NCBI GenBank assembly: GCA_017480395.1 | Contig: JAFVAS010000109.1 | Location: 1 to 16,959, forward strand | Direction: 5' to 3' | DNA: 16,959 nt | Source: Oscillospiraceae bacterium | GTDB lineage: Bacteria; Bacillota; Clostridia; Oscillospirales; Oscillospiraceae | Part shown: one piece after another, positions 16,690 through 16,959 of the stretch | How positions within the stretch are numbered: the first letter of the stretch is position 1 | Layout: every line of letters starts with the position of its first letter | The notes under the pieces: generated by a model | The model's input: the letters and a program-made list of their open reading frames with translations, nothing else | The model's database searches: none | Told to the model about the DNA's origin: nothing | Translations under genes and position numbers: made by a program

Positions 16690-16959
16690 TCAGCGCTCCG
16701 TCATCAAGCGGATGATGGTGCGGTCGGTCTCCTCCATGCCCTTGCGGGCCACCTCGCTGACGGCGCGGATGGTGTTCTCCACGCCCTTGACCACAATGCC
16801 GTCGCCGCCCACAAACTCGCTGTCGTGCAGGTTCATCTGCATCCCCAGCAGCCCCGCCTCCACGGCGGAGGCGATCTTGGCCGCGCAGCTGGCCTTGGCC
16901 CCGTCGCAGATCATGCCGGAGTTGATGGCCACCGCGTTCACCACCGTGTGGGCGATGGC
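16690..16959 (-). CDS. L-cysteine desulfidase / serine dehydratase alpha-like (UPF0597) protein, C-terminal part
   Basis: The last 89 codons of a gene that starts beyond the right edge. The fragment begins AIAHTVVNAVAINSGMICDG and contains SGMICDGAKASCAAKIASAV, VGGDGIVVKGVENTIRAVSE and KGMEETDRTIIRLM. These match the C-terminal part of the UPF0597/CdsB family, which uses a [4Fe-4S] cluster for L-cysteine desulfidation or L-serine deamination; the Cys residues around MICDGAKASC are the expected cluster ligands. The TGA at 16690 is clear. Because the N-terminal cluster residues are outside the window, I cannot choose between cysteine and serine as substrate. Confidence 0.85.
   Translation of the reverse strand, partial: AIAHTVVNAVAINSGMICDGAKASCAAKIASAVEAGLLGMQMNLHDSEFVGGDGIVVKGVENTIRAVSEVARKGMEETDRTIIRLMTER

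Noticed and set aside
16666..16692. Hairpin (GAGGCC...GGCCTC) at the end of the cysteine desulfidase-like gene as a terminator
   Set aside because: The stem overlaps the stop codon and is not followed by a T-run, so I could not support a terminator call.

Overview
The window looks like chromosomal DNA from a GC-rich, Shine-Dalgarno-using clostridial gut bacterium, probably Oscillospiraceae-like. The basis is strong AGGAGG-type ribosome sites, sigma-A promoters with 16-17 base spacers, mostly TGA stops, a clostridial-type pyruvate phosphate dikinase, ferredoxin-type aldo/keto reductases and a cysteine desulfidase/serine dehydratase family gene. The genus is inferred, not shown. I found no tRNA, rRNA, CRISPR array, transposase or phage gene.

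Layout. Bases 1-630 (-) hold the N-terminal part of a MATE efflux pump. Bases 835-1530 (-) hold an Xre-type regulator with an unusual C-terminal repeat domain in which a cysteine recurs every 15 residues. Bases 1759-4709 (-) form an apparent redox operon: a two-domain carboxymuconolactone decarboxylase-like protein, a frameshifted ferredoxin-like piece, a [4Fe-4S] aldo/keto reductase with an in-frame TAG, and an SDR oxidoreductase. Its promoter lies between two 22-base inverted repeats, so it may be a phase-variable switch. A LysR regulator (4845-5732, -) with its own promoter sits upstream. Bases 6051-8717 (-) hold pyruvate phosphate dikinase, also interrupted by an in-frame TAG. Divergent from it, 9150-11093 (+) encodes a membrane-anchored LTA synthase/sulfatase-family enzyme.

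Bases 11399-15641 (+) form a tight four-gene operon: an Xre regulator with two palindromic operator candidates, an ATP-grasp ligase, an Asp/Glu racemase and a glutamine-dependent asparagine synthetase. Together these match the three activities that build and amidate a D-Asp/D-Asn peptidoglycan cross-bridge in lactococci and enterococci (racemase, D-aspartate ligase, AsnH). A bidirectional terminator separates it from a convergent LCMT-type methyltransferase (15718-16548, -). The window ends inside a UPF0597/cysteine desulfidase family gene (-).

Three observations deserve most attention. First, the D-Asx-type cell-wall operon. Second, the promoter flanked by inverted repeats. Third, every TAG codon that terminates or interrupts a recognised gene here (AKR codon 33, PPDK codon 429, racemase end) is followed in the same frame by more genuine coding sequence. 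This could reflect UAG suppression or reassignment, but ordinary nonsense mutation or assembly error is the simpler explanation, and one nearby frameshift supports that view.
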